The notes beneath the pieces are model-generated. The model did not search any database. It saw only the letters and a list, made by a program, of their open reading frames with translations, and was not told where the DNA came from. 64,000 nt of DNA, taken from contig CM060731.1 of assembly GCA_030704615.1 (NCBI GenBank), positions 28,642,001-28,706,000 on the forward strand, in the 5' to 3' direction. This document shows positions 34,994 through 45,775 of this stretch, piece after piece (position 1 is the first letter of the stretch; the number at the start of each line of letters is the position of its first letter). The DNA is from Takakia lepidozioides (Eukaryota > Streptophyta > Takakiopsida > Takakiales > Takakiaceae). The translations under genes were made by a program, and so were the position numbers.

Positions 34994-35809
34994 TGTCGCG
35001 CGGCTTTTACTCACCCATCCCTTCGCTATTCGAGGCAGAAACTCCAAGATTGAAGAGTTGGAAATCTCTAAGTACTCAGCCCGCGCAGAACAATTAGTCA
35101 TGACCTACAGCTAGTGTATCATGGGGTGTTTCCTATTTGTTCCCTTTTGGTATTCATGTTAACTATCTTACCATTGATAATTAAGTATCAGTTTGCTTTA
35201 TCAATCTATTGGATTCCATCAACTCATCCATTCATTCCACAGCTTCACTCAGATCTCTCTACACAGTGTGATTGTATCGTAAAAGTATCCGATTATGATT
35301 TATCAGGTGTCAGGCCGAAGCCATTGTGTCTCTAATCTCCTCTACAATATCATTACAGCCTTGCATATATCAAGCATCTACTCATCATCTTTCTATCTTC
35401 ACTTCCGTTCTTCATCTCTGCCCGATCCCCTCTCCTCTATCACCAAGAAGTCCTCCTCCGAATCCTGTCCCTCAATTCCCCGTTTCCCCCTTTATCTTCC
35501 TCTCCGCGGTTCTAACCGTTTCCCTCACTAACCGTGTCTGTGAACTAACATGTTCCCTTCGCAGGTGTTGTTCCCCACAGTCGTTCCCTGTCCTACTCTT
35601 CGTTCCCTATGATCGTGACAGCTGTGTCAAGCTGTGACTGGCTGTGTGAAACTGTGACGGGCTGTGACTGGCTGTGCGACTGTGACGGGCTGTGTAACCC
35701 CCCTCTACAGTGCGCTGCTGTCACCCCTAAGGCTCCTGTTGGTCTCAGTCTGTTAAGGGTACCCTATAGATCCCGTATAAGTGTCTAAGTCCCCGACAGT
35801 CCTCTAACA
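34994..35809 (-). repeat. 3' LTR of the minus-strand Ty3 element
   Basis: 816 bp. On the minus strand it starts TGTTAGAGG and ends CGCGCGACA. It contains a short CTGTGACGGG-type minisatellite (about 35615-35695). Confidence 0.9.
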
Positions 35810-35832
35810 TTTACCCCTTCCCCCCTCAAAAA
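35810..35832 (-). promoter_or_regulatory. Polypurine tract
   Basis: Minus strand GAGGGGGGAAGGGGTAAA ends directly at the 3' LTR: the plus-strand DNA primer site. Confidence 0.85.
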
Positions 35833-35848
35833 GCCGTGTCCTCACGGT

Positions 35849-38800
35849 TTACTGATTTCGACTAGCAAACCTTTGTGAGTGAGCACCTTCTTGACGTTGA
35901 GAGTTTCGTGGCGGATTGTGTGTACGAGCCCGAGGTCTGTCTCTGGTTGACGGAGATGGTTGATCACTACCTGGATAAGTGAGGCCCTCTGGAGGCTGAT
36001 ATGGAGGTAACCTTTCCGGCATAGGAGACCCCCTTCGCTTCTTCTCTGCCATCTGAACTGCATAGTCTTCTCCCATGTCAAAAGAATTCGGTGAAGAAAC
36101 AGTTGTATCAGAATCCTCATCGCCTCTCAGGTGTTTTAATTTTCGAACTTTTTGTGGAATCATCTGGGGCATACAATGCTGTCCTACCATGTCTGGAAGT
36201 TTGTATTTTACAACTTGGTGTAACCGCTGAACAGCAAAATTGGTGTAGACACTGAGCTCCTTGTCTGTCCAGGTGAGTGGGGTACCAATTACTGGTGCAG
36301 CGTGCAAGTACTTCCATGCCACATGTCCCTTATAGAAAATGTCATCAATGCCGAATTTCTGTGTTGACAAATGGTTCCAGGCCGCTTGAAACCATGAACG
36401 AATTTGAGAATCCTTTTGCATCATAACTTTTGGGTCATATAGGTACATATGAGGTGGCACCGAAGGTAATACCCAATGATCTCCACTGGAATAACTCAGA
36501 AAGCGTGTTTGCATCTTTTGTTGCTCAATGTGGTAACGTACCAGAAAACAAGCAGCGTAGTATAACCCGCACCCCATGACAATACTTGCTATCTCCTTGG
36601 TCTTGGTATAAATGAGTCCATGTACAACCTGGAAAGCAATCAATTCCCTCAACATGGTACCTGCTTCGTGCCAGTATTGTGCAAAGTGATGATCTTCAAT
36701 ATGTCGATTGTTCGGAAGAACTTTAGTCCTAGTTGCCACTGGCAGCCAAATACGCATGATTTGGTAGTAATGTGCGAATGACTGCAGAGGACTAAATTCT
36801 TTCCAAGCCAAATCCAACATGATGGGAATTTGGTTGAAGGGCATAATCATAGCCCTACTGTACTCCCTTGCAGCTGGAGTTTTAGGTGGGTTAAAAGCGG
36901 CATTGCCCCATACCTCCGGCTGTGGTGGCTGTGGTGTGGTTGTAGTAACCACAGGTTCAGCTATTGGTACAGTGACTTTTGTGGTGGTGGTGGTACTGGC
37001 TCTTGTATCATTGGCATCTCCTGCCCCTCCTGTGAAGACTGAAAAGCCAAAGTTCTGGCTTGTAAATAAGAAGCCATTAGCTGTTCCTGAGGGATATAGA
37101 CTCTTTGGTCGATGTTTGAAGTGAGGTCTTCCACTTGAGTCTGCAGTCCGTCTACATCCTCTTGTAACTCTGCTATCCTACTATAGACATTGTCTATAGT
37201 AGTTGTGGCAATGTTCTGCACCTGCAGCCTGAGCTCATTCATCTCGCTTTGGGTGAGCTTCCGTGGTGCTTTGCCCTCTACTGGCCCTTGTGCTAACCAG
37301 ACCTGCATAAGGCTGTTATCCACCAAGTTGCTTGTGGTTCCCCTGAGAGTTTGCTGCTCTCTTAGCTTGTACAATTCCAACTGCTGTTGTAAAGCCTCTA
37401 TGCGCTTCGCCTGAGGTTCAACCAATTGCGCATAAGCAGCAAGTAGATTATTGGCTTCCTTCCAAGCCTTGTTATTGACCGCGATTTCATTTCTATTGGC
37501 CATGATGGTTTGTTGCAACTCCACGATGTGCTTCTCTTGATCAGCTTCAATCTACCTGTATTGCTTGAAAGTATCTTCATTGCGATAGATTGTATTCTTC
37601 ATATCGACAATGAGCTTCATTTGCTCAACATTCTCTTCTTCTGCCTTCGTACATTTTTCCGCTTGACTGTTTATTTCTTTTGTAGATTGGTCAAGCATAG
37701 TTGTGAATGTAGCACATTGTATCGCCATCATGTTATGCATTGTCTGCAACTCCGTATGTAGTGCATTCAGTTCTTGCAACTTGCTTTCATGCTGCACCTG
37801 CATTTGGTATAGCTATTGCTTATGTGCTTCGTGCAACTGGTCTTGCGCGAGGCCTGCCTCAATCATTGTTCCTTGGCCAATTGCAAAGCCATTTCTGTAT
37901 TTCCCAAGTCCTGCTTCATCTTGAGAGTGACCTCTTCATCGACCTTGTTTGCACACTCAGTGGCAAGTCGAGCCTCAAACTCCTTCCTGAGTTCCTCTCT
38001 CAAGGCTGTCAATTGGGTAATTGGAACATGGGATTTGACATAAGTCCCCAACAAATTAAGTGTCATGCCTATGGAACTCATCAGCATTGCCTATTGAGGG
38101 TCATCATGGTGAGGTTACTGCTGTTCCTCCTGATCTTCAACAGTGTGATGTCTCACTAACCATTCAGGCCATTGTCCCACCGGATTTTCTTCCTGAACTA
38201 CTTCATCTATCACCGGTGCTACAGTGTCATGACCTTCCGCCTGTGGTACCTCCGACACAGGTGTGTGTATTATATGCACCTCAGGATTTCCCTTGGGCAA
38301 CTGTTGCACCTCTGGGATTTCTGTCTCCTTGACCAGACCAGAATATTCATAGAGAAGGTCCCCCTTCTCTATTTCTGCCACTATCTGTTCTGTAGTTGGA
38401 ATATCTAACCCTTCACTTTCCAAATCAATTATTTCTGGTTGAGCTGCATGGATAACTTGTGACCTTGTGACAAGTCGTTCAGGTGGCTGTGATGGTTGTG
38501 ATGCAGAAGTAACTTCCTCCTCCCTCTCTGAAGGTCCTGCTTCCAGTAATAGCATTTCTCTGTGCTGCTGTGCCCTTCCTGGCCATGAGCTTGGGAAACA
38601 TTATCATGCGGAATCCGTGAAGCCAGTGGATCCGCCACCACAGTCTTTCCCCGTCTCTGCCTCTTAGTCTCAGGTTGCCCTGCTAGTCCACCCTCACTGT
38701 GTGAAGAGCCTTGCTCTTCCATTGCAGTTGTTGCTGGCTCAAACACTCCCATTTCCTTTCTTTCTTGCGCATTAAGTATGCCAGAATCAAGGATTATTTG

Positions 38801-39691
38801 AGCAATGATTGGGCCAGACACTATTATAGGAGACTTTGCCGTAGTACCTTGTAATCTTTTCATCTCCTCTACCAGTGCGTTGTACATTATGTCCGCCCAT
38901 TGTACCTCTTGTCCCTTCAGGCCTTTGAGTATTTCCTCCGTGAAAGATCTGCTCAAATACTGTTGGTTCTGTTTCATGGCAATCAGAACGTTCAATACCT
39001 GGCCTACCTCTTTTAACCCTGGGTACACAGCCTTGGTACAAGCATAACCTTGAGTTTTAAAGAAACTCCCTTCTTGGAATAAGTCCCATATTTGCAGTCT
39101 TGCCCTGTGTTGCTCCACATGCACCTGACCTGCTGGCAATCGAAACAATTGCTGGAGGTATAGGGGAGTAATCATTAATTCAACTCCCTTCACCGTTGTT
39201 GTTCCTGTCCTTGGCTCAAAGTTCTGCAAAAATTGTAACATGTACTGTCTATGGTGTAGTGTCCAATCTAGGCTTTGCAATCCTTGCAATCTCAGCTCCT
39301 CCAGTATCTGTATCGCCTGTGGGGTAGCAATCGTTTGTTTCTGCAGAATTGTGGTGCTCTTCACCCTGATTTTCTCCATTCCTCTCACTCTCTTCATTTT
39401 AGACTCACAGAACTGTTTTGGCTGTAACAACTGCAGGAATGCCTGTAGTGCACAAAGCATAAACGTATGGTTGCCGCAGAAAGCTATGGGTAATTTCTTG
39501 TAAGCCTGCGGGGCTTGCAAGCATCGCTCAAGAGAAAAACTCCGCTCTGTCATTTCGTGTCTATGCCACTGCGTAAGTAATATTGCGAGCGTATAGTCTG
39601 TTAGTTCCTCCATAGTTTCCAAGGTATAGCATTGATGGTCTGTCCTGTCGAGACGCCCGTTACTCAGAACGACGCCGCCTCTTGCGCTCAA
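35849..39691 (-). pseudogene. Extra coding region downstream of integrase (function unknown)
   Basis: About 3.8 kb in the env position is coding-like but broken into frames: 38429-39691, 38115-38555, 37863-38087, 37552-37803, 36961-37524, 35849-36952. The 37552-37803 and 36961-37524 pieces share one frame separated by a TAG and are rich in heptad-like Glu/Gln/Leu spacing (for example EALQQQLELYKLREQQ), suggesting a long coiled coil. The last piece (367 residues) has a Trp/Tyr-rich globular-looking part and a basic Pro-rich tail. I see no signal peptide, no membrane anchor and no domain I can name, so an envelope protein is not supported. It may be an accessory ORF like those of some plant Ty3 lineages. 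Confidence 0.5.
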
Positions 39692-40124
39692 TTTCCCTCC
39701 ATTTTCTTGATCCTTTCTCTGGTTTTCTATTGGCTGTATCCGCTGTGACTGGATTTTAGATTTTATCTTCTTTAGTGGACTTTCCCTGTTGGATAGTCCA
39801 CTAGGATCACATATGTGAGAGAATTCCGCTTTTCTGTACTTGCCGTTCGTTCCGTTTCCCTTTTTCCGTACTCATTAATGGGCCCGCCTTTCATCCCTTT
39901 TGACGGTCGTTCTTGTCCTCTTTCTTTTTGACACCTGTTCTTGCACTTCCTTCTCGGCTTTGTGTCGCGCCCTGACCTCCACGTGTCCATTTTTAAAGTA
40001 ATTTCCGTTTCCTCTTCCGTCAGCCATTTTCCTGAAGTTATTATGTGTCCACTTGTCACTGATTCTATGGATCGTGTAACTTTAGTAGGCTGTGTTGAGC
40101 TGTGACAGGCTGTGTCATACTGTG
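39692..40124 (-). other. Spacer between integrase tail and extra region
   Basis: A minus-strand frame at 39772-40497 overlaps the repeats and has no domain; treated as non-coding. Confidence 0.4.
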
Positions 40125-40385
40125 TTACGCTGTGATAGGCTGTGATGCACTGTGGTAAGCTGTGATAGGCTGTGACACGCTGTGGTAGGTTGTGATAGGC
40201 TGTGTTGCGCCGTGCTGGGCTGTGATAAGCTGTGTCACGTCGTGATGGGCTGTGATAGGCTGTGTTGCGCCGTGCTGGGCTGTGATAGGCTGTGTCACGT
40301 CGTGATGGGCTGTGATAGGCTGTGTCACGTCGTGATGGGCTGTGATAGGCTGTGCTTTGCCTTGATGGGCTGTGATAGGATGTGT
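40090..40385 (-). repeat. 10-bp-based minisatellite encoding a decapeptide repeat
   Basis: Units of the form GGCTGTGATA/GGCTGTGTCACGTCGTGAT repeat here. On the minus strand they keep the integrase frame open and encode about a dozen copies of a ten-residue unit such as QPITAHHDVT. The same CTGTG-based units form the LTR minisatellite. Confidence 0.85.
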
Positions 40386-41498
40386 CACGTTTGTTTTGCC
40401 CACCCTGGTCATATATGCTGGGCCTAGCGACAAGTGTTCCATACTCCGTTCGTAACACTGGTGCAGCCCGTGACTGCTCTTGCGGTTCAACATGCAAATC
40501 ATGCTGCAGGGTTTGTCATGGATACCACTGTACCCCTTCAACTTATTTGCATTGACTCTTCCCAGCATTTCTTTGTTAATGGTTTGTAACATGGCGGTGT
40601 TGTTATCATACATCTTTTGTATGACATAAGGTCCTTTCCACGGTGATTTAAGCTTAGAAGCTTGAATCTTTCCTTTCTTCTGCAACCGTAGAACCAAATC
40701 CCCCGTCTTAAAAGTCTTTAACTTGCCTTCATCAAACTGTTCCTTTCGCTTCATCTGAATTATGGTCATATTATCAGCTGCATCAGCACGTACTTCTTCC
40801 ACATGGTATAATTCATGTTTCCTGACCTTGATGGAGTCTTGCAATTCCATTCTTTTTCCCCACTCCGTTCTCATGGTAGGTAACAGGAATTCCACTGGAA
40901 GTAAGGCTTCCATACCATAAACTAATTGGAATGGTGTATACTTAGTGGTGACTTTATATGAAGTCTTGTATGACCACAAAGCTGTCAGCAGCTTCGTATC
41001 CCAATCCGTTCTGTTTACATTGACTATCTTAGCCAAGATAGTACATAGTATTTTGTTAGTAGCCTCTGCCTGCTCATTACCCTGTGGGTAATATGTTGTA
41101 CTCTTTCTATGCACAATCATAAACTCTTTAGTCAACAACTCAATGGTCTCATTCATGAAGTGACTTCCTTGATCACTGATAAATTCTAAGGGACAGCCAA
41201 ATCGTGTAAGTATGTTCTCGTACAGGAACCTTGCTGTGGACTTGGCTGTGTTGTCCCTCAAAGCTTTAGCTTCCACCCACTTTGTAGTATAATCAGTGGC
41301 TGTAATTATGTACCTGTTTCGTGTATTCTTGGATGGTGGGTTAATTGGTCCAACAAAGTCTAGTCCCCATTTCTGAAATGGTTCCGTAGGCATTGTAGGA
41401 TGCAAGGCCATCCTTCCAGATCTCTGCAAAGGTCCTAGCCTCTGACATTCATCACACTTCTTTTTTCCTTTCTTCCTCACTCCTTTCTTTTTCTCCAT
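40125..41498 (-). CDS. Integrase (N-terminally truncated) with repeat tail
   Basis: 457 residues. It starts in a Lys-rich stretch and enters the integrase at CDECQRLG, the last Cys pair of the HHCC zinc domain; the two His are missing. The catalytic core is intact by eye: the first Asp in WGLDFVGPI, the second in FISDQGSHF, and the Glu in YYPQGNEQAEATN. The C-terminal beta domain follows (FKTGDLVLRLQKKGKIQASK, SPWKGPYVI). The last 100 residues are the decapeptide repeats, a likely read-through of non-coding repeat DNA. The first 47 bp overlap the end of gag in another frame, marking the deletion junction that removed PR-RT-RNase H. Confidence 0.85.
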   Translation of the reverse strand: MEKKKGVRKKGKKKCDECQRLGPLQRSGRMALHPTMPTEPFQKWGLDFVGPINPPSKNTRNRYIITATDYTTKWVEAKALRDNTAKSTARFLYENILTRFGCPLEFISDQGSHFMNETIELLTKEFMIVHRKSTTYYPQGNEQAEATNKILCTILAKIVNVNRTDWDTKLLTALWSYKTSYKVTTKYTPFQLVYGMEALLPVEFLLPTMRTEWGKRMELQDSIKVRKHELYHVEEVRADAADNMTIIQMKRKEQFDEGKLKTFKTGDLVLRLQKKGKIQASKLKSPWKGPYVIQKMYDNNTAMLQTINKEMLGRVNANKLKGYSGIHDKPCSMICMLNRKSSHGLHQCYERSMEHLSLGPAYMTRVGKTNVTHPITAHQGKAQPITAHHDVTQPITAHHDVTQPITAQHGATQPITAHHDVTQLITAQHGATQPITTYHSVSQPITAYHSASQPITA

Positions 41499-43098
41499 CC
41501 GAATCAGAGGAATCTGCCACAGGAATATCAGTACTCTTTTGCATTTCCCTTATAGTATCTGCCACTTCCTTGTGCAGTTCCTTCTCATCTTTCCAAGTCT
41601 CTTCATCTTCAGGCATATCATTGCCACTTCCAGTCTCATCTTCTTCCTCTTCTACTGGAGGTATTAGTTTGGCTTTACTTCTTGTTACTATCATTGTACT
41701 TACTTCTGGTACAACACATGGCCTAACCATGTGAGCTGCCACCACTGGGCCCTCATTCACATGAGCTCTCATCTTATTCTGGTGTCTTATCCAGAATGAA
41801 CAGGCTGCCTTGCGATGACCTGGCTGATTACAATAGTAACATAGCTCTTCACCATTGGGTCCTCGCCCTTGGTCTGTTCTTGGATTATTTCTATAATCCT
41901 GATTCCCGGGCTGGTAATTCCCCCTTGGATTACCCTGATAGTTGCCTCTGGAATTTCCTTGGTAATTCCCTCTTGAATTACCTCTCCCTTCCATGCCATT
42001 GTTATAACCACCAGACCTACCATAGTGGTCGTGATCATTGTTTCTTCTTGGCTGGGGCTGCACCTGATGCACCCTTACTTGCCTAGGTTCTCTTGCAGCT
42101 GTCCTTCTGTTGTAGTAACAATTCTCAGTAGAATGGTTATCCATTTTACAGATAGTACAGTGTTTCTCCTTCATGTGGCATTCTGTGGTGGTATGGCCTT
42201 CATTCTGGCACTTTGCACACCATACACCCTTCAAGATTGCAGCCTCTGTGGCATACTTCTTCAAGATTTCTTCCAATTTTTTTTCATAGTTATCCCTCTT
42301 CAACTTCTCCTTTCTCTTACTCTTTCTTTTTAGTTCTTGCTCTTCTTCTTCATCTGACTCATCCTCAGAGTCCTCATCTTTTTTTTTCTCTCTCCTGAGC
42401 ATTCCCAATTGCTCAATTCTGTTCGCAGTTTCAAATGCCTCCTCCACTGTATTATGGGGTAACATATCCACTTTCTTTTGCAACTCTGGTCTTAGTCCAC
42501 TCACAAACCAAGTCTTCTGTAACCCGGGCGCTGGTACTGCAGCCAGCTTTTTCATCATCAATTCCATCTTCTCCATATACTCTTCAACAGTTTCATGCTT
42601 CTTCTGCTTCAGCTGTTGTAAACTTCCATACACTTCATCCTCAAAAGCTGTTCTTGGTGTGAGTTTGATCCACAAAATATCCTTTGGAATCCAATTCTTT
42701 ACCAGTACAAGCTCTTCATGCATATGAGTATAAACATTCACCTTTCTTTCTTCCCAGCCTTCAAACTCTACTCGTTTAATGGATAGCAATGCTATCACAT
42801 AAACCAATGTTGGTAACCAACGTGCTCTTCCTCTACAGGCTACCTGATAAATCTTTATCACTCCTTTCTCCAGACCCCATTCTGGATCAGCATCATGCAC
42901 TCGTTTAAGAATATTTTCTTTACAACCGTCTGGCAATTCCAAGAACCTTTGAAAGAATTGTTTGGACAATCTTTCTTCCTTCGTTCCACAGGGAATTTGA
43001 TTCACTTCAAATTCTTTAATGGTCCAACCACCATGATCCCACCAGATGCCTGTCACATCTGGTTGTTCATGTCCCAGGTCCCCAGTATGGTCGCCAAA
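41452..43098 (-). CDS. gag with three zinc knuckles
   Basis: The frame is open from inside the 5' LTR (43206) through the primer site, so no clear start codon can be chosen; the element part begins at 43098. The capsid-like region holds VEEYMEKMELMMKKLAAVPA and FVSGLRPELQKKVDML. An acidic/basic linker follows, then three CX2CX4HX4C knuckles: CAKCQNEGHTTTEC, CTICKMDNHSTENC and CYYCNQPGHRKAAC, the third after an Arg/Gly/Asn-rich repeat (RGNYQGN). The C-terminus is acidic and ends in the Lys-rich junction with integrase. It packages the element RNA, by family knowledge. No internal stops are seen. Confidence 0.85.
   Translation of the reverse strand, partial: FGDHTGDLGHEQPDVTGIWWDHGGWTIKEFEVNQIPCGTKEERLSKQFFQRFLELPDGCKENILKRVHDADPEWGLEKGVIKIYQVACRGRARWLPTLVYVIALLSIKRVEFEGWEERKVNVYTHMHEELVLVKNWIPKDILWIKLTPRTAFEDEVYGSLQQLKQKKHETVEEYMEKMELMMKKLAAVPAPGLQKTWFVSGLRPELQKKVDMLPHNTVEEAFETANRIEQLGMLRREKKKDEDSEDESDEEEEQELKRKSKRKEKLKRDNYEKKLEEILKKYATEAAILKGVWCAKCQNEGHTTTECHMKEKHCTICKMDNHSTENCYYNRRTAAREPRQVRVHQVQPQPRRNNDHDHYGRSGGYNNGMEGRGNSRGNYQGNSRGNYQGNPRGNYQPGNQDYRNNPRTDQGRGPNGEELCYYCNQPGHRKAACSFWIRHQNKMRAHVNEGPVVAAHMVRPCVVPEVSTMIVTRSKAKLIPPVEEEEDETGSGNDMPEDEETWKDEKELHKEVADTIREMQKSTDIPVADSSDSDGEKERSEEERKKEV
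43079..43096 (-). promoter_or_regulatory. Primer binding site
   Basis: Minus strand TGGCGACCATACTGGGGA starts two bases inside the 5' LTR. It resembles the TGGCGAC...TGGGGA primer sites of plant Tat/Ogre-type elements (from memory). Confidence 0.65.
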
Positions 43099-44128
43099 TG
43101 TCGCGCGGCTTTTACTCACCCATCCCTTCGCTATTCGAGGCAGAAACTCCAAGATTGAAGAGTTGGAAATCTCTAAGTACTCAGCCCGCGCAGAACAATC
43201 AGTCATGACCTACAGCTAGTGTATCATGGGGGTGTTTCCTATTTGTTTCCCTTTTGGTATTCATGTTAACTATCTTACCATTGATAATTAAGTATCAGTT
43301 TGCTTTATCAATCTATTGGATTCCATCAACTCATCCATTCATTCCACAGCTTCACTCAGATCTCTCTACACAGTGTGATTGTATCGTAAAAGTATCCGAT
43401 TATGATTTATCAGGTGTCAGGCCGAAGCCATTGTGTCTCTAATCTCCTCTACAATATCATTACAGCCTTGCATATATCAAGCATCTACTCATCATCTTTC
43501 TATCTTCACTTCCGTTCTTCATCTCTGCCCGATCCCCTCTCCTCTATCACCAAGAAGTCCTCCTCCGAATCCTGTCCCTCAATTCCCCGTTTCCCCCTTT
43601 ATCTTCCTCTCTGCGGTTCTAACCGTTTCCCTCACTAACCGTGTCTGTGAACTAACATGTTCCCTTCGCAGGTGTTGTTCCCCACAGTCGTTCCCTGTCC
43701 TACTCTTCGTTCCCTATGATCGTGACAGCTGTGTCAAGCTGTGACTGGCTGTGTGAAACTGTGACGGGCTGTGACTGGCTGTGCGACTGTGTTTGGCTGT
43801 GTCGGGCTGTGACTGGCTGTGTGGCTGTGCCGGGCTGTGTCGGCTGTGTCGGCTGTGTCTGCTGTGACGACTGTGACGGGCTGTGTTGGCTGTGTCGGCT
43901 GTGACGACTGTGACGGGCTGTGTTGGCTGTGTCGGCTGTGACGACTGTGACGGGCTGTGTTGGCTGTGTCGGCTATGACGACTGTGACGACTGTGACGGG
44001 CTGTGTAACCCCCCTCTACAGTGCGCTGCTGTCACCCCTAAGGCTCCTGTTGGTCTCAGTCTGTGCAAAAATTAAGGGTACCCTATAGATCCCGTATAAG
44101 TGTCTAAGTCCCCGACAGTCCTCTAACA
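43099..44128 (-). repeat. 5' LTR of the minus-strand Ty3 element
   Basis: 1030 bp. Nearly identical to the other LTR except for an expanded CTGTG minisatellite (43725-44015), which accounts for the 214-bp length difference. Confidence 0.9.
43725..44015 (-). repeat. LTR minisatellite, expanded allele
   Basis: CTGTGACGGG/CTGTGTCGG units, including a higher-order unit of about 39 bp repeated three times. The partner LTR has only about 80 bp of it. Confidence 0.85.
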
Positions 44129-44133
44129 ATGTT

Positions 44134-45775
44134 GTGAGGGCTCTTTCCACGAGCCCCTTGGGTGGAAGGGCCTGTAATCTATGGAGAAAGATTGTAAGCC
44201 GGAAGACGGCCTCCGTTTGCAATGGTGCACATGCAAACTCTGCACCTAGGATATGAGATGGAGTTGTGCTTCTAACGCCAAGCATTGCTTGGAGAAAAGA
44301 TTACTGCAATGGTTCTAAAGAACATCACACTTGGAAAAAATATCAAGAAGCCCTTGGGAGTGGCTCCACAATGAGCCATTACAATTCTATAAGCCAATGT
44401 ATGGATGTGAGCGTGTGTTGGTCTCATGGTGCCCCAACCCCTATTTAGAGTTAGAGGGGTGACGCTTGTGCTCCCGGACAATTACCCTCTCATCTTGGTA
44501 CACGGCATAGTGCCCCTGAGCTCGAGCTTGCTTGACCTACAAGAGTTGCGCCCGCATGACGTTGTATTGCAAGGGGGTCAAATCATCGTTGAGGTACATA
44601 CCCTGACCTCTCAATTGAGGCCTCTGCCTGAGGACCCTATCCCGAACATCTTTGTCCTTAAATCAAATGAAGAGGACTTTGTGTTCTGAAGATCCTGCAC
44701 GCCAAGCCCATTCAATACCACTCACTCCCTGTGGTAGAGCAAGGTTTTGCTGAATAAGGTTTGTCGCGACCCTTTGCCTTGAGGGCGGGGGGTCGAGACA
44801 CAAGAGGGGCTGCCCCTGTGGTGGGGGCAGTGGCAGCAAATAGGAAAGGGGGCTGAAGCACCCTTGAGTGCCTTCGGCACTTAAGGAGGCGGTGGCGCTC
44901 ACTAGGTGGAGCCCCGCAAACCGGGTGGCGGTGGTGGGGGCTCCACGAGGGGTGGTAGTAGCATAGGGAGTCGTAGTGGGGGTGACATAGGACTCACCAT
45001 GAGGCTGAGGCCTTGTGGTGGGAGTCACAGGGAGTCTTCGGACTCACCTCGGTCCATTGGGGCCGTGGTGGGTGGGCCAAGACTCACCGCGACTCACCAT
45101 TGGGACGATCGAGGGTCTAAGTGGTGGTGTACCAGATTTGGACTGGGCTACTTGTGGAACCCCCGTAGACACCTACAGAAGTAAATATAGGGAGTAGTAA
45201 CCCCGAGAACGGTGCAAGCCCGTTGGTGACCAAAAACTAGCGAGTAAGCGTGCGAGCCGGAAAGCGACCGAGGTGTGGGGAGTTGTTCCGGACTGCCATC
45301 TACCAAAAGGAATCTCCACTGAGCCCGACAGGTCGAGGGTCGAGTGGGAGTGTGAGAGGGACCGGTATGCCCCGGTGAGCAGCCGAAGCTCCGAGTTGGC
45401 CCGGCGGCCGGTTTGGGAGTTAGGCACGCATCAAAGCGAGCAACTATGACTTGAAGGGGAGTTTACCGAAGTGAGGTGCGCGACAAGGTTGGTGGCCGCG
45501 TCAAGAGGGTCCCCCTTTGCAAGGCTCACTAGCTTCCCAATGACCCTGATGTTAAGGGCTTTAAAAACCCGTTCATGTTCCTCTCGCAAGGTAGCCGAGA
45601 CTGTCTCCTCTAGAGAGTGAGGACCGTTGTTGGATGTGCTACCGTTAACTATTTTAGCCCAGGAGGAGGCCTCTGCCTTGTGAGCTTGGAGCTCCCGAGC
45701 CATTGTAGACGTCAACAACATGAAGCTTGTCAAAGAGGAGTAAACAAGGACGCAAGAGGAGATTGATGCCATGAA
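44134..45775 (-). pseudogene. LINE ORF1 (L1 ORF1p-like), interrupted by a solo LTR
   Basis: On the minus strand the N-terminal piece (45431-45772) leads into IRVIGKLVSLAKGDPLDAAT, the RNA-recognition part of L1-type ORF1 proteins. After the solo LTR the frame resumes with NLALPQGVSGIEWAWRAG and then, with stops, RQRPQLRGQGMYLNDDLTP, the C-terminal domain signature. ORF1 proteins coat LINE RNA. The disruption is exact: removing the LTR and one AGGTT restores continuity by eye. Beyond 44430 the sequence passes into ORF2-like remains. Confidence 0.6.
44762..45485 (+). mobile_element. Solo LTR of the chromovirus family
   Basis: 724 bp from TGTCGCG to CGCGACA (7-bp inverted ends), flanked by AGGTT on both sides (44757-44761 and 45486-45490). 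It is homologous along its length to the LTR at 55785-56511. No internal element sequence is present, so it arose by LTR-LTR recombination. Confidence 0.92.

Larger units (their letters stand above)
34994..44128 (-). mobile_element. Ty3-type LTR retrotransposon, complete ends, RT deleted
   Basis: A 9.1-kb element with two LTRs (34994-35809 and 43099-44128), 5-bp target duplications ATGTT (34989-34993 and 44129-44133), a tRNA primer site inside the 5' LTR and a polypurine tract before the 3' LTR. Coding on the minus strand: gag with three zinc knuckles, then integrase, then a long broken extra region. Protease, reverse transcriptase, RNase H and the first half of the integrase zinc domain are missing. 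It could only have moved with proteins from another element. LTR differences are few outside a variable minisatellite, so insertion was recent. Confidence 0.9.
34310..45775 (-). mobile_element. LINE (minus), split by two LTR insertions
   Basis: The ORF1 part lies at 44430-45775, a short ORF2-like segment at 44134-44430, and the ORF2 end at 34390-34988. The parts are separated by a Ty3 element (34994-44128) and a solo LTR (44762-45485), each flanked by 5-bp target duplications. The segment between ORF1 and the ORF2 end is far too short for a complete ORF2, so the LINE already had an internal deletion. Its 3' tail runs into the pentanucleotide array. Confidence 0.65.

Noticed and set aside
35849-39691. 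An envelope gene of an endogenous retrovirus-like element
   Set aside because: No signal peptide, membrane anchor or glycoprotein-like Cys pattern is visible; position alone is not enough.
40182-40427. Plus-strand frame with repeated MGCDRLC-like units
   Set aside because: It is the antisense of the CTGTG minisatellite; the minus-strand integrase frame and the element structure explain it.
43725-44015. A CRISPR-like array
   Set aside because: Units are short and directly abutting with no unique spacers, and they lie in an LTR of a nuclear retrotransposon.
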